Notes: a model not told the origin generated them from the letters alone. Shown: positions 1 to 9,181, counted from the first letter of the stretch. The stretch: DNA of 64,000 bases from Planctomycetota bacterium (GCA_014240375.1 JAAZXB010000014.1:1-64000); one strand, 5' to 3'. Made by a program: numbers and translations.

Positions 1-2
1 AT

Positions 3-1109
3 CTGCAAGTACCTGAGTGCCAGTCCCAGAAGGATGGCGGAGAACATCCCCAGCAAAATCTGCAGGTCTCCAATGTGTTGTTGTCGACGATGCCCACCTT
101 GCTCAGCGCACTGGCAACGGTACTGGTGATCATCGTCGGGGGATTCCGTGTCATCGATGGATTCATGACCATCGGTATGCTGGTCGCCTTCCAGTCCTTG
201 ATGGGTAGTTTTCTCGGGCCGGTGGAAAACCTGCTCGACCTCGGCACGGTATCCCAGGAGATGAGGGGCGATCTCGACCGCATCGACGATGTGCTGAAGT
301 ACCCCTTCGAGAGAGCGGCCCTCGAGATGGCCGACTCGGATGAGCAGGAGGGCGAGAAGGTGTTCCTGTCGGGAGACATCCGGCTGGAGAATGTTTCCTT
401 TGGTTACAATCCGCTGGAGCCTCCGATGCTGGAGGATATGAACATGCACATCAAACCGGGGGACCGAGTGGCGCTGGTCGGTGGAAGTGGCTCCGGCAAA
501 TCGACGCTGGCCAAGTTGATCTCTGGAGAACTGGTTCCGTGGAGCGGCGAGATCTATTTCGATGGGGTCCCCCTCTCCGAGTTGCCGAGGAATCAGTTCG
601 TCAATTCCTTCTCCTTCATCAGCCAGGAGATCCTCCTCTTCAGCGGTACCGTTCGAGACAACCTCACCCTGTGGGATTCCACGGTGCCTGAGTCAGACCT
701 GCACCAGGCATGTGAAGATGCAGCGATCCTCGAGACCATCACCGCCCTCCCCGGCGGCTTCGATGCGGAACTGATCGAAGGAGGCAATAACCTCAGTGGA
801 GGGCAACGACAGCGACTGGAGATCGCCAGGACCCTGGTGCCCAACCCAACCATCCTGATCCTCGACGAGGCGACGAGTGCTCTCGATACCGAGACGGAAA
901 GAGTGGTACTCGATCGGATGAGGATGCGAGGCTGCTCCTCCATCTTCGTCTCTCATCGATTGAGTACCATCCGGGATTGCACCGAGATCATCGTTCTGGA
1001 ACATGGAAAAGTAGTCGAGCGTGGAAACCACGATCAACTGTGGAGCGCAGCAGGTGCTTACGCAACTCTCCTGAAACTGGACGATGAGTTCAAGGAGACC
1101 AGCGCATGA
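3..1109 (+). CDS. NHLP/NHLM-type microcin ABC exporter, first subunit (3' part only)
   Basis: This is the C-terminal part of an inner-membrane ABC exporter; the gene begins before the window. The visible part has the end of a transmembrane domain (a hydrophobic stretch near nt 90-250, then the coupling region) and a full nucleotide-binding domain: Walker A GGSGSGKST (about nt 480-510), signature NLSGGQRQR (about nt 790), Walker B ILILDEATSALD (about nt 855) and the switch His in VSHRLST. It overlaps the next exporter gene by 4 bp (ATGA), which implies translational coupling. In the NHLP (nitrile hydratase leader peptide) systems the first subunit normally carries an N-terminal C39 peptidase that cuts the leader of a ribosomal peptide; that part would lie outside the window. 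The NHLP assignment comes mostly from the pairing with the second gene. Alternative: another type I peptide or lipid exporter. Confidence 0.85.
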   Translation: MQVPECQSQKDGGEHPQQNLQVSNVLLSTMPTLLSALATVLVIIVGGFRVIDGFMTIGMLVAFQSLMGSFLGPVENLLDLGTVSQEMRGDLDRIDDVLKYPFERAALEMADSDEQEGEKVFLSGDIRLENVSFGYNPLEPPMLEDMNMHIKPGDRVALVGGSGSGKSTLAKLISGELVPWSGEIYFDGVPLSELPRNQFVNSFSFISQEILLFSGTVRDNLTLWDSTVPESDLHQACEDAAILETITALPGGFDAELIEGGNNLSGGQRQRLEIARTLVPNPTILILDEATSALDTETERVVLDRMRMRGCSSIFVSHRLSTIRDCTEIIVLEHGKVVERGNHDQLWSAAGAYATLLKLDDEFKETSA

Positions 1110-4006
1110 TGAATATTGAACCGCAACTCCTCGAACAGAATGGCACGGTTCGCCTCGTCTCGGGGCATCTATCGCTGCTGCTCAACGATCCCGATCTGGT
1201 CTGGGTTGTCATCGATGGGCAGGGAGAACTGGTGGCCACCGACGTGGTGGGTTCTCATGCCACCGGACGTCGTCGACTCATCCGGGACATCAGTGCTGGA
1301 GATTTTCTCTTCTCGATTCCTGCAGAACGGAGTGAGGATACTCACTCTGCCATGGTCCTTTCGGCCGAGTCCTTACGAGTTCTCGAGTTGCCGAGAGAAC
1401 GGCTCGAGTTCGCAGCGCAATCGCTCGGTTCCTCTGCGGTCGAGGTGATCCAGGCCTGGGCAACGCAGGTCTATCCTCTGCTCGATCCCGAGCCGGTGCC
1501 CTCCTCCTGCGAGAGATGGGTCGAGGGAGAGAGTCGGGTGATCTCCATCGGGCACAGGGTCGCTCCGCCGGCCGACCGAGAAGGTTGGATTCGCGTCGTT
1601 CGTGGGCAGGGTCTGCTGGCGGGAAAACATGACATCTCCTTCGAGGATGATGTGGTACTGGCTCCTGCAGGGTGCTGGATCGAAGCGAGCGAGGAGATGG
1701 AATTCGAGGTACTCGAACGAGCTGAAGTTCCCATTCCATCCGCATCTTCTGCGTTGCTACGACTGCACCGCTCCATCCAGGAGATCAGGTCCGTATCCAG
1801 GTCTCGTGAAGGGGATCATAACCTCGAACGGGTGAAACGAAGAAAGATCATCGAGGGGAAGAGATCAGAACAAGCTCTCTCGCAACTGGCTTCGGTGTTG
1901 AACCCGCAGGAGACCCATTCGATCCGTGGAGAAGATCTCTTTTCCGTCATGAAACTGGTCGGTGCCGAGAAGGGGATCGAGATCTTGCCGATCGCCGATT
2001 CCACCGATATGGAGTCGCTGAGCGATCCAGCCGAGGCGATCACCAGAGCTTCGAGGATTCAGCAGAGGCGCGTCGTCTTCCGCGGAAAGTGGTGGACTCG
2101 TGACGTCGGCCCACTGGTCGCATATCTCGAGCAGGATGGCAGGCCGGTAGCGATCTTGCAGGATCGCAGGGGCCACTACCTGATCTACGATCCACGGGAT
2201 GACTCGCGAACGATCGTGAACGATTCCACCTCTCGGTTACTCGAGAAGGATGCCCTGGTGTTGATCCGGTCCCTCGACGAGAAGGAGAAGAGTCCCTTCG
2301 GCCTGGTGAAGTTCTGTCTTCATAACAAGTTCGCCGATGTGACCTCGTTCTTCTTCGCTGCGATGCTTCTCACGGTGATGGGGATGCTGATTCCGCAGGC
2401 GATGGCCATCATGCTGGATACCGCGATCCCCGACTCGAACCCGAGACTGTTGATGGAACTGGGCGCAGCACTGATTGGCGTTACCATCGGGATGACCCTG
2501 CTGAGGGTGTTCCAGGCATTTGTCAGCATCCGATTGTCGGTGATCACCGACTTCGATGCTCAATCCGCCATCTGGGATCGATTGTTGCGACTCAAGGTGT
2601 CCTTCTTTTCCAAGTACTCCACCGGGGACCTGTTGCAACGTGTCTCCGCCGCTCACGCCATCAGCCAGGAGTTCAGCGGTTCGACCTTGTTGACCCTGAT
2701 GACATCGTTCATGGCACTGCTCAATGTGGTGCTGCTCTTTTACTACAACTCGACCCTGGCATTCGTGGCCATCGTCATCGCCACTCTGGTGGCAGTCGTC
2801 ACCATGATCGGAGGGGTACTGATTCGCAGATATGCGAAGAAGTTGATGGAGCAGGAAGGGGAACTGCTCGGTTTCGAGGTCCAACTCATCAGTGCCGTGA
2901 GCAAGCTGCGTGTTGCCGGTGCAGAACGGCGGGCATTTGCCCTGTGGATGGAGCGGGTCGCGAAGCAGTTGAGCCTCTCCAACAGCGTCCAGAGGATCGT
3001 CGATGGCCTTGGACTCTTCAACATGGCGATCCCGACGCTGAGTACATTGATCCTGTTCATGTTGGCGATTCCGCTGGTCACCGGGCAAGATCCGGGTCAG
3101 TCGCCGATGACCATCGGTGTGTTCCTTGCGTTCAATACCGCCCTCGGGATCTTCCTCGCCGGTGCACTGACCTTGAGTGCTACCGTCGTGGGTTTCCTCG
3201 ATACCACGGTACTCGCTGAACGGATGAAGCCCCTGATGACCGCAGAGATGGAAACGGTTACAGCCAGCGTCGATCCAGGGAAGTTGAAGGGAGAGGTCGA
3301 ACTCTCACGGATCCACTTCCGCTATTCACCGGAGGGTCCCAAGGTGCTGGAAGATGTGACGATTCATGCCAGGCCAGGTGAGATGATCGCCTTGACCGGA
3401 ACCTCGGGGTGCGGAAAGTCGACTCTGTTGCGGCTGATGCTCGGATTCGAGAGTCCCGAAAGCGGTGAGGTTCGCTTCGATGGTCAGGATGTCGATTCGA
3501 TCGATGCCACCGCTGTCCGCAGGCAACTGGGAGTGGTGCTCCAATCGGGGCATCTCGGCGCGGGTTCGATCTTCGAGAACATCACGGTGGGCTCGGTCTA
3601 TTCGATGGAGCAGGCGTGGGAGGCGGCTGAAGAGGCGGGGATTGCAGATGATATCCGCGAGATGCCGATGCAGATGCACACGGTGATCAGCGAGGGGGGT
3701 AGTAATCTTTCTGGGGGCCAGCGACAGCGCATCCTCATCTGCCGCGCGCTGATCCGAAGGCCCAAGATCCTGTTCCTCGACGAGGCTACCAGTGCCCTCG
3801 ATAACAAGGCCCAGAAGATCGTCAACGACAGCCTCAATCGAAGGCGTGTCACGCGCATCGTGATCGCGCATCGACTCAGTTCGATTCGTGCTGCCGATTG
3901 CATCTACGTACTCGATCGAGGCCGTGTGGTCGAGCAGGGGAATTACACTGAGCTGGTCGCAGCCGAAGGCACATTTGCCGGGCTGGTAAAACGACAGACC
4001 ACATAG
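1106..4006 (+). CDS. NHLP/NHLM-type microcin ABC exporter, second subunit
   Basis: A 966-residue ABC half-transporter with a long N-terminal soluble region. Residues 1-400 show no clear peptidase catalytic motif and look like the non-catalytic N-terminal part of the second NHLP exporter subunit (the family described as TIGR03797). Residues about 405-705 are the membrane domain, with several hydrophobic segments. Residues about 730-966 are the ATPase: Walker A GTSGCGKST, signature NLSGGQRQR, Walker B ILFLDEATSALD, switch IAHRLSS. The start is the ATG overlapping the previous stop, although the next ATG one codon on is equally possible. Two successive exporter genes, the second with a large non-protease N-terminus, is the usual layout of these microcin export systems. 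No precursor peptide gene is visible downstream, so the cargo is probably encoded upstream of the window. Confidence 0.85.
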   Translation: MMNIEPQLLEQNGTVRLVSGHLSLLLNDPDLVWVVIDGQGELVATDVVGSHATGRRRLIRDISAGDFLFSIPAERSEDTHSAMVLSAESLRVLELPRERLEFAAQSLGSSAVEVIQAWATQVYPLLDPEPVPSSCERWVEGESRVISIGHRVAPPADREGWIRVVRGQGLLAGKHDISFEDDVVLAPAGCWIEASEEMEFEVLERAEVPIPSASSALLRLHRSIQEIRSVSRSREGDHNLERVKRRKIIEGKRSEQALSQLASVLNPQETHSIRGEDLFSVMKLVGAEKGIEILPIADSTDMESLSDPAEAITRASRIQQRRVVFRGKWWTRDVGPLVAYLEQDGRPVAILQDRRGHYLIYDPRDDSRTIVNDSTSRLLEKDALVLIRSLDEKEKSPFGLVKFCLHNKFADVTSFFFAAMLLTVMGMLIPQAMAIMLDTAIPDSNPRLLMELGAALIGVTIGMTLLRVFQAFVSIRLSVITDFDAQSAIWDRLLRLKVSFFSKYSTGDLLQRVSAAHAISQEFSGSTLLTLMTSFMALLNVVLLFYYNSTLAFVAIVIATLVAVVTMIGGVLIRRYAKKLMEQEGELLGFEVQLISAVSKLRVAGAERRAFALWMERVAKQLSLSNSVQRIVDGLGLFNMAIPTLSTLILFMLAIPLVTGQDPGQSPMTIGVFLAFNTALGIFLAGALTLSATVVGFLDTTVLAERMKPLMTAEMETVTASVDPGKLKGEVELSRIHFRYSPEGPKVLEDVTIHARPGEMIALTGTSGCGKSTLLRLMLGFESPESGEVRFDGQDVDSIDATAVRRQLGVVLQSGHLGAGSIFENITVGSVYSMEQAWEAAEEAGIADDIREMPMQMHTVISEGGSNLSGGQRQRILICRALIRRPKILFLDEATSALDNKAQKIVNDSLNRRRVTRIVIAHRLSSIRAADCIYVLDRGRVVEQGNYTELVAAEGTFAGLVKRQTT

Positions 4007-4181
4007 CATCCACCGGGGTCGTCACCATCTCGGTACCGCGAGCTCGGGACCGCAAGTTCGGGAACTTCGAGAAAATCATGATTCAGCAGGGATCGGGTGA
4101 GCAGAGAGTTCGGGTTTGCGATGCCGATTCCTCGGTCTGTACTCACATCTGTGGTCTTGGGAACTCCTGGCCTACGCCATG

Positions 4182-4245
4182 GAGTTCATTCGCCACAGAG
4201 TTCATTCGCCACAGAGTTCATTCGCCACAGAGTTCGTTCATTCGC
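4182..4245 (+). repeat. 16-bp tandem repeat, three full copies and one degenerate
   Basis: The unit GAGTTCATTCGCCACA occurs three times without interruption at 4182-4229, followed by a degenerate fourth copy to 4245. It lies in the otherwise empty 386-bp gap between the exporter pair and the homocysteine methyltransferase gene. I see no gene or clear terminator in the rest of that gap. Copies are contiguous with no spacers, so this is a minisatellite and not a CRISPR array. Confidence 0.9.
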
Positions 4246-4392
4246 TATCGAGAGCAGCCACAATGGTGTTCTGGTCGTGCTCCACGGTGGAAGATTCGAG
4301 GTTGATCGTCGAACAATTGGTCTTTACTGGCGGCAGGATTTTTCTTGTCATCGCCGTCCAGTAAAACTGCCACCATCTCTGGAGGGAAACTC

Positions 4393-5268
4393 ATGTTCCA
4401 TCCGTCTTCCCTTCGACTCATCGATGGTGCCACCGGTTCAGAACTGGAGCAAAGAGGGGTCGATCTCTCCCTGCCCCTGTGGTCGGCCGGAGCACTGCTC
4501 GACGCACCAGAGGTCCTGGCCCAAGTGCATCGCGATTACCTCACTGCAGGAGCCCAGGCCATCACCACCGCCACCTTCCGAACTCACCGCCGAGTTCTGG
4601 AAAAAGCGGGACTGGGAGACCGAGCCGCGGAATTGACACGACAGGCGGTTCAAATCGCAAGGGATGCACGCGACGAAATCTGTCGAGATGCACTGGTTCT
4701 CGGATCAGTCGCTCCTCTTGAAGATTGCTATCGACCTGACCTCGTGCCGGATGAAGAGGTGTGTTTTCAGGAACATCTCGAGTGGATGGAGCATCTCATC
4801 GAAGCCGGTGTAGATCTGATCTTGATCGAGACGATCAATCATCTGAGCGAAGCCAGAGCGGCGATTCGAGCGGCACGTCGAGTGGCAGAAGGAAAATGGA
4901 TGATCAGTTTCTGTACTCGCAGTGCCGGGCCCCCAGGGGTTCTCTTGAGCGGTGAGAAGTGGCAACCCTTGCTGGAAGAGATCCAGGACGCGCAGGGAGT
5001 CGGTGTCAACTGCGTATCTCCGCACTCCATCGTGGATCAGGTCAAACTGCTTCGCCAGGAGCTGGATCAAACTCCGATTCTCGCTTATGGAAATATTGGC
5101 CACGCAGCTGAAGAGGGAAACTGGATCTCCTCCGACGCCATCGGACCTGAACTCTATCGTCAATTGGCCGCTTCCTGGATCGACGCAGGAGCCAGCATCG
5201 TCGGCGGATGCTGTGGGACAACTCCGGAGCATATTCGAGTGATTCACCAGCAACTGATCGATCGCTAA
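4393..5268 (+). CDS. homocysteine S-methyltransferase family protein
   Basis: A 291-residue TIM-barrel methyltransferase of the Hcy-binding family (Pfam PF02574 type), cytoplasmic. It starts with the family's characteristic LIDGATGSELEQRG. The zinc-binding cysteines are present: one in NCVSPHS (about residue 206) and the CC pair in GGCCGTTPEH (about residues 272-273). The length fits stand-alone enzymes that use S-methylmethionine or S-adenosylmethionine as methyl donor (MmuM-like) and lacks the cobalamin modules of MetH. The ATG at 4393 is chosen because GGAGGG lies 6 nt upstream; an in-frame ATG at 4345 has no such site. The family also includes betaine- and selenocysteine-methyltransferases, so the exact substrate is open. 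Confidence 0.88.
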   Translation: MFHPSSLRLIDGATGSELEQRGVDLSLPLWSAGALLDAPEVLAQVHRDYLTAGAQAITTATFRTHRRVLEKAGLGDRAAELTRQAVQIARDARDEICRDALVLGSVAPLEDCYRPDLVPDEEVCFQEHLEWMEHLIEAGVDLILIETINHLSEARAAIRAARRVAEGKWMISFCTRSAGPPGVLLSGEKWQPLLEEIQDAQGVGVNCVSPHSIVDQVKLLRQELDQTPILAYGNIGHAAEEGNWISSDAIGPELYRQLAASWIDAGASIVGGCCGTTPEHIRVIHQQLIDR

Positions 5269-5329
5269 CCGTTGCTCAGGTTAGATACTGGTCCATCGAA
5301 CCTTCCTGTACGATGAAACAGGAGTGTGC

Positions 5330-7165
5330 GTGGCGAACAGCCTACAGGGAAATCTGGCTTCAACTCAGCACGGTGAAAGAGTGGCGACCTTGATCGAATC
5401 AATCAGCACCGAGAAGGTGATCCAGCACGGTCGACTGGCTGGAGGAGGCGAGCCATCTGCAGCCGCGATGGTGATCCGAGAGGCGACAGAGCAGGATCGT
5501 CAGGAGATCTATCGCACCCGACATGATGTCTATGCGGTCGAACTGGGTCAGCACCCGCAGAACCCCGATGGATTGCTGAAGAATCATCTGGATCAGTTCA
5601 ATCGCTACTTCGTGGCGATCATCGATGGGCAGATGGCTGGCTTTATCAGCGTCACCCCGCCGGAGGGGGGCGAGTACTCCCTCGATGGTTACCTCGATCG
5701 AAAACAGTGGCCCTTCGAGGATCGCGATCGGTTGTTCGAGGTTCGGCTGTTGACGGTGAAGTCTGGAAGGCGCGGATCGCTACTGGCGACAGCACTGATG
5801 TATGCCTCATTCAGGGCGGTGGAGGCAAGCGGAGGAACCCGCCTGGTCGTCATCGGTCGTACCGAGGTGGCTTCCATCTACCGCAGTAGTGGCTATGTGG
5901 ATCATGGCATCGAACTGGTCAAGGGCGACGTGACCTTCCTGTTGATGAGTGCCACCGTCGATCAAGTTCGTAAGCAGGTCGAGAAGCGACCTCAACTAGT
6001 CGATCGGATCGAGCAGACGGTCGACTGGCAGCTGTCCTTTCCGCTGAGAAAACCCGCCGCTTGCTTTCACGGTGGTGGATTCTTCGAGGATGTGGGCGAC
6101 GGTTTCCAGTCCCTTTCGCGACGAGAGGAGATCATCAATGCCGATGTCCTCGATGCCTGGTTCCCTGCCGCTCCCGGAGTGATTTCGACCCTCTCCGAGC
6201 ACCTCGACTGGCTGGTGCGCACCTCTCCTCCGACTGGTTGCGAGGGGCTGATCGCGGCCATCGCTGCTGCGAGAGGGGTTGCTGAGACATCTGTCTTACC
6301 GGGGGCCGGCTCCTCCGATCTGATCTTCCTCGCGTTCAATCAGTGGCTCTCGTCATCGAGCCGGGTGCTGCTACTCGATCCAACCTATGGCGAGTACTTC
6401 CATGTCTGTGAAAAGGTACTGCGCTGTCAGGTCGACCGCTTTCAACTGCGGCGAGAAGCGGGCTTCGAAGTCGCTGTCGAACAGTTGCAAGCGCAAGTTG
6501 CAGATGGAGACTACGACCTGGTAGTGGTGGTCAATCCCAACAGTCCCACCGGCCGTCATCTTCCGCTGAGCGAGGTGCAGTCGATCATCGAGGCTACCCC
6601 GGCATCGACTCTCTTCTGGATCGATGAAACCTACATCGAGTACGTCGGTAGCGCCCATTCACTGGAACAGTTTGGCTGCCAGCGAAAGAACGTCGTGGTT
6701 TGTAAGTCGATGTCGAAGGGGTATGCGCTGTCGGGGGTGCGATCGGCATATCTTTGTGCGTCTCCAGAAATTCTCGAACCGTTGCGAGCGTTGACTCCAC
6801 CGTGGGCGGTCAGTCTGCCGGGCCAAGTGGCAGCGGTGAAGGCACTCGAGGATCCCGAGTACTACCAGAGGCAATATCAGGCGACAGCGTTGGCACGCGA
6901 GTCGATGGCCAGAGACCTGCAAGAACTGGGGCTCGAGGTGATTCCATCGGTGGCCAACTTCCTTTTGACTTTTCTACCCGCCGATGGCCCGACCGCAGCT
7001 CAGGTCGTCCAACATTGTCGCCGATCGGGAGTTCATCTGAGGGATGCCAGCAACATGGGAAGTGCACTGGGAACCCATGCGCTGAGGACTGCGGTCAAAT
7101 CACCGCAGCAGAACTCGCAGATCGTGACCGCCATCGCCGAGGCGCTGTCGACGGTTCAGGCCTGA
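5330..7165 (+). CDS. fusion of an N-terminal acyltransferase-fold domain and a PLP-dependent aminotransferase (HisC-like)
   Basis: About 611 residues with two catalytic-looking domains. Residues about 45-215 have a GNAT or acyl-homoserine-lactone-synthase-like fold: VIREATEQDRQEIYRTRHDVYAVELGQ, then LFEVRLLTVKSGRRGS and a TRLVVIGRTEVASIYRSSGY segment. Residues about 270-611 form a fold-type I aminotransferase resembling histidinol-phosphate aminotransferase: VNPNSPTGRHLP, WIDETYIEY, and the PLP lysine in CKSMSKGYALSGVRSAY (Lys about 463). The GTG at 5330 is preferred because AGGAG ends 6 nt before it; a GTG two codons earlier is too close. The gene stands alone and overlaps the convergent GNAT gene by 10 bp at its 3' end. 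The domain order suggests that one polypeptide acylates and transaminates related substrates, but the substrate is unknown. Confidence 0.85.
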   Translation: MANSLQGNLASTQHGERVATLIESISTEKVIQHGRLAGGGEPSAAAMVIREATEQDRQEIYRTRHDVYAVELGQHPQNPDGLLKNHLDQFNRYFVAIIDGQMAGFISVTPPEGGEYSLDGYLDRKQWPFEDRDRLFEVRLLTVKSGRRGSLLATALMYASFRAVEASGGTRLVVIGRTEVASIYRSSGYVDHGIELVKGDVTFLLMSATVDQVRKQVEKRPQLVDRIEQTVDWQLSFPLRKPAACFHGGGFFEDVGDGFQSLSRREEIINADVLDAWFPAAPGVISTLSEHLDWLVRTSPPTGCEGLIAAIAAARGVAETSVLPGAGSSDLIFLAFNQWLSSSSRVLLLDPTYGEYFHVCEKVLRCQVDRFQLRREAGFEVAVEQLQAQVADGDYDLVVVVNPNSPTGRHLPLSEVQSIIEATPASTLFWIDETYIEYVGSAHSLEQFGCQRKNVVVCKSMSKGYALSGVRSAYLCASPEILEPLRALTPPWAVSLPGQVAAVKALEDPEYYQRQYQATALARESMARDLQELGLEVIPSVANFLLTFLPADGPTAAQVVQHCRRSGVHLRDASNMGSALGTHALRTAVKSPQQNSQIVTAIAEALSTVQA

Positions 7166-7716
7166 TCGAGTGCAGCAGGCTGGATCCGGTAGAGGATGTG
7201 GGGGCGAAGGGGGTGCCCTGGTTTCAGTGCCGGATGGTCGAAGTCTCCATCGAGATCACGGGTCATGCCGATCTTTTCCATCACTCGACGAGAGGCGATG
7301 TTGGCGGGAACCGTGAAACTGACGATCTCATCGAGTCCCAGCTGTTCGAATCCAAACTGGAGCGCTGCTCTGGCTCCCTCGGTGGCATACCCCTGGCCCC
7401 AGAAGGAAGGGCTGAGATGCCAGCCAATCTCGACGCAGGGGCTCGCAGGTAGGGTGTGTCGAGGGATTCCGAGGCCGAGGAATCCGCTGAACTGTGCTGT
7501 GTCGGGCAATTCCACGACCCATGGGCCGAATCCATGGACCTCGATCTGATGCTGGATCCGCTCAAATTGGGCGTCTGCAGCGGATCGAGGGCTCGGACCC
7601 GGCATGAAGCGAGAATAGCGCTGATCGGCGAGCATCGCTGCCAACGGGTCGCGATCTGCGGCGCACCATTTCCTCAGGAGCAGGCGATCGGTCGCGATGG
7701 AGTCCGGTAAGGTCAT
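7156..7716 (-). CDS. GNAT-family N-acetyltransferase (RimJ/RimL type)
   Basis: A 186-residue cytoplasmic acetyltransferase of the GNAT superfamily, closest in style to RimJ/RimL-type enzymes that acetylate protein N-termini or small amines. The opening IATDRLLLRKW, the central HLSPSFWGQGYATEGARAAL (acetyl-CoA pyrophosphate loop, Q/R-x-x-G-x-G/A) and the closing ASRRVMEKIGM are typical. The frame stays open upstream, but the ATG at 7716 puts the family's usual N-terminus at residue 1 and gives the usual length. Convergent to the aminotransferase fusion gene, with a 10-bp tail-to-tail overlap. Substrate cannot be inferred. Confidence 0.85.
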   Translation of the reverse strand: MTLPDSIATDRLLLRKWCAADRDPLAAMLADQRYSRFMPGPSPRSAADAQFERIQHQIEVHGFGPWVVELPDTAQFSGFLGLGIPRHTLPASPCVEIGWHLSPSFWGQGYATEGARAALQFGFEQLGLDEIVSFTVPANIASRRVMEKIGMTRDLDGDFDHPALKPGHPLRPHILYRIQPAALDQA

Positions 7717-7828
7717 GGCTACCCTCCAGATCGGTAGCGTATCCTCTTCGATCGGGGATTGCGACCCGCTCCATCTGAGGGCACGATCTCGGTTCACCAT
7801 GGCTCGTGGAGGGTGCGAAAGGATACCG

Positions 7829-8488
7829 ATGCAGATCGACTTGGAAGGAAATCCAGACTTCGGCGAGGCGCGGGTCCAGATGAACTCTGGAGAACGATTC
7901 CGTGCGGCCTCGGGTGCGATGAACTGGATGGAGGGAGAGATCGAATTGAAAGCTCGATTGCTCGGTGGGGTGGCGACCTCACTGGCACGACGGGTACTCG
8001 GTGGAACATCTCTTTTCATCACCGAATACACCTCCGCGGGGGAGAGTCGTCTCGCGCTCAGTCATGCGATGGCCGGGACCCTGGTGCGAACTCCGGTGAC
8101 TCGAGAGGGCTTGTTGATCGCCGGGGGAGCGTTCACCGGCTGTACCGATGGAGTTCAGCTCAAGACAAGGTTCGGCGGCTTCAAGGCGTTCTTCAGCGGC
8201 AAGGGAGCCTTCTTCATCGAGGCCGCCGGAGCTGGCGAGGTGATGTTCGGGGCCTACGGTGCGGTGGTCGAGAAGGAACTCGACGGTGAACTGGTGGTCG
8301 ACAATGGACACGTGCTCGCCTGGGAACATACCCTCGACTGGAAACTGGGAACCCCAGGTGGTCTCAAGAGCACCCTCTTCTCCGGTGAGGGGCTGGTGAT
8401 GCGTTTTTCTGGTCGCGGCAGGATCTGGTTGCAGACGCGTCATCTGGCCGGAACGGCGGGGTGGATCTCCCCGTTCCTGAGAGGGTAA
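7829..8488 (+). CDS. AIM24/TIGR00266 family protein, copy 1
   Basis: First of three consecutive paralogues of the AIM24 family (double-stranded beta-helix/jelly-roll proteins; the yeast member is mitochondrial, bacterial members have no settled function). About 219 residues. Diagnostic features shared with the next two genes are an N-terminal ERFRAASGAMNWMEGEI segment, FFIEAAGAGEVMFGAYG in the middle, a DNGHVLAWEHTLDWK strand, and a C-terminal GLVMRFSGRGRIWLQTR strand. The ATG at 7829 follows GAAAGGA by about 5 nt; earlier in-frame starts would overlap the divergent GNAT gene. Four bases separate its stop from the next ATG, so the three genes are very probably one operon. Confidence 0.85.
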   Translation: MQIDLEGNPDFGEARVQMNSGERFRAASGAMNWMEGEIELKARLLGGVATSLARRVLGGTSLFITEYTSAGESRLALSHAMAGTLVRTPVTREGLLIAGGAFTGCTDGVQLKTRFGGFKAFFSGKGAFFIEAAGAGEVMFGAYGAVVEKELDGELVVDNGHVLAWEHTLDWKLGTPGGLKSTLFSGEGLVMRFSGRGRIWLQTRHLAGTAGWISPFLRG

Positions 8489-8492
8489 GGCG

Positions 8493-9179
8493 ATGAGATT
8501 CGAAATCCTCGAACAGGGAGCCTTCCAGTCGGCGCTGGTTCACTTCGATCCAGGCGAACGTCTGGTCAGTGAATCGGGGGCGATGGTGCGAGCTTCCGGC
8601 AATGTAGACATCGATGTCACCACCCGGGCCAAGAAGGGTGGCGGCCTGTTGTCGGGGGTCAAGCGCCTGCTCGGTGGCGACTCCTTCTTCCTCTCCACCT
8701 ATAGCACCACCGATGGAGGGTCGGGTGAGGTGGGGATCGCACCGGTTCTGCCAGGAGAAGTGATGACGCTGGAAGTGGCGGGGGCGAGTCACTGGAAGAC
8801 CACCGGCGGCTCCTTTCTGGCAGCCGGTGGAGACATCGAACTCGATACCCAGTTCCAGGGACTGGGGGGATTTGTCTCCGGAGAGAATCTGTTCTTTCTC
8901 GAGGCATCGGGTAGTGGAACCATCCTGGTCGGTGCCTTCGGGGCGCTACGGGAACTGGAAGTGAATGGTGAACTGACCATCGACACCGGTCACCTGGTCG
9001 CCTACGAGTCGACCCTGGAGTACTCCGTGTCCAAGGCGGGCGGCTCGTGGATGCAGTCCTTTTTGGCTGGTGAAGGATTCGTGATGAAGTTCAGTGGGCA
9101 GGGAAGAGTGATCGTCCAGACCCACGATGCCAGCGGCTTTGGTAAGCGACTGGGGCCCTTGCTACCTCCGAGGGGGTGA
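8493..9179 (+). CDS. AIM24/TIGR00266 family protein, copy 2
   Basis: Second AIM24-family paralogue, 228 residues. It has ERLVSESGAMVRASGNVDID near the N-terminus, FFLEASGSGTILVGAFG in the middle, DTGHLVAYESTLEY and a C-terminal GFVMKFSGQGRVIVQTHD. This is the closest of the three to the canonical TIGR00266 pattern, with a GGGLLSGVKRLLGGDSFF stretch at about residues 49-66. It starts at the ATG four bases after the upstream stop. No signal peptide or membrane segment is visible, so a cytoplasmic or peripheral location is likely. Confidence 0.87.
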   Translation: MRFEILEQGAFQSALVHFDPGERLVSESGAMVRASGNVDIDVTTRAKKGGGLLSGVKRLLGGDSFFLSTYSTTDGGSGEVGIAPVLPGEVMTLEVAGASHWKTTGGSFLAAGGDIELDTQFQGLGGFVSGENLFFLEASGSGTILVGAFGALRELEVNGELTIDTGHLVAYESTLEYSVSKAGGSWMQSFLAGEGFVMKFSGQGRVIVQTHDASGFGKRLGPLLPPRG

Positions 9180-9181
9180 AG

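Noticed and set aside
2237-3088. A 283-codon minus-strand frame rich in His, Gln and Asp
   Set aside because: It is antisense to the membrane domain of the second exporter; the odd composition is the shadow of hydrophobic codons.
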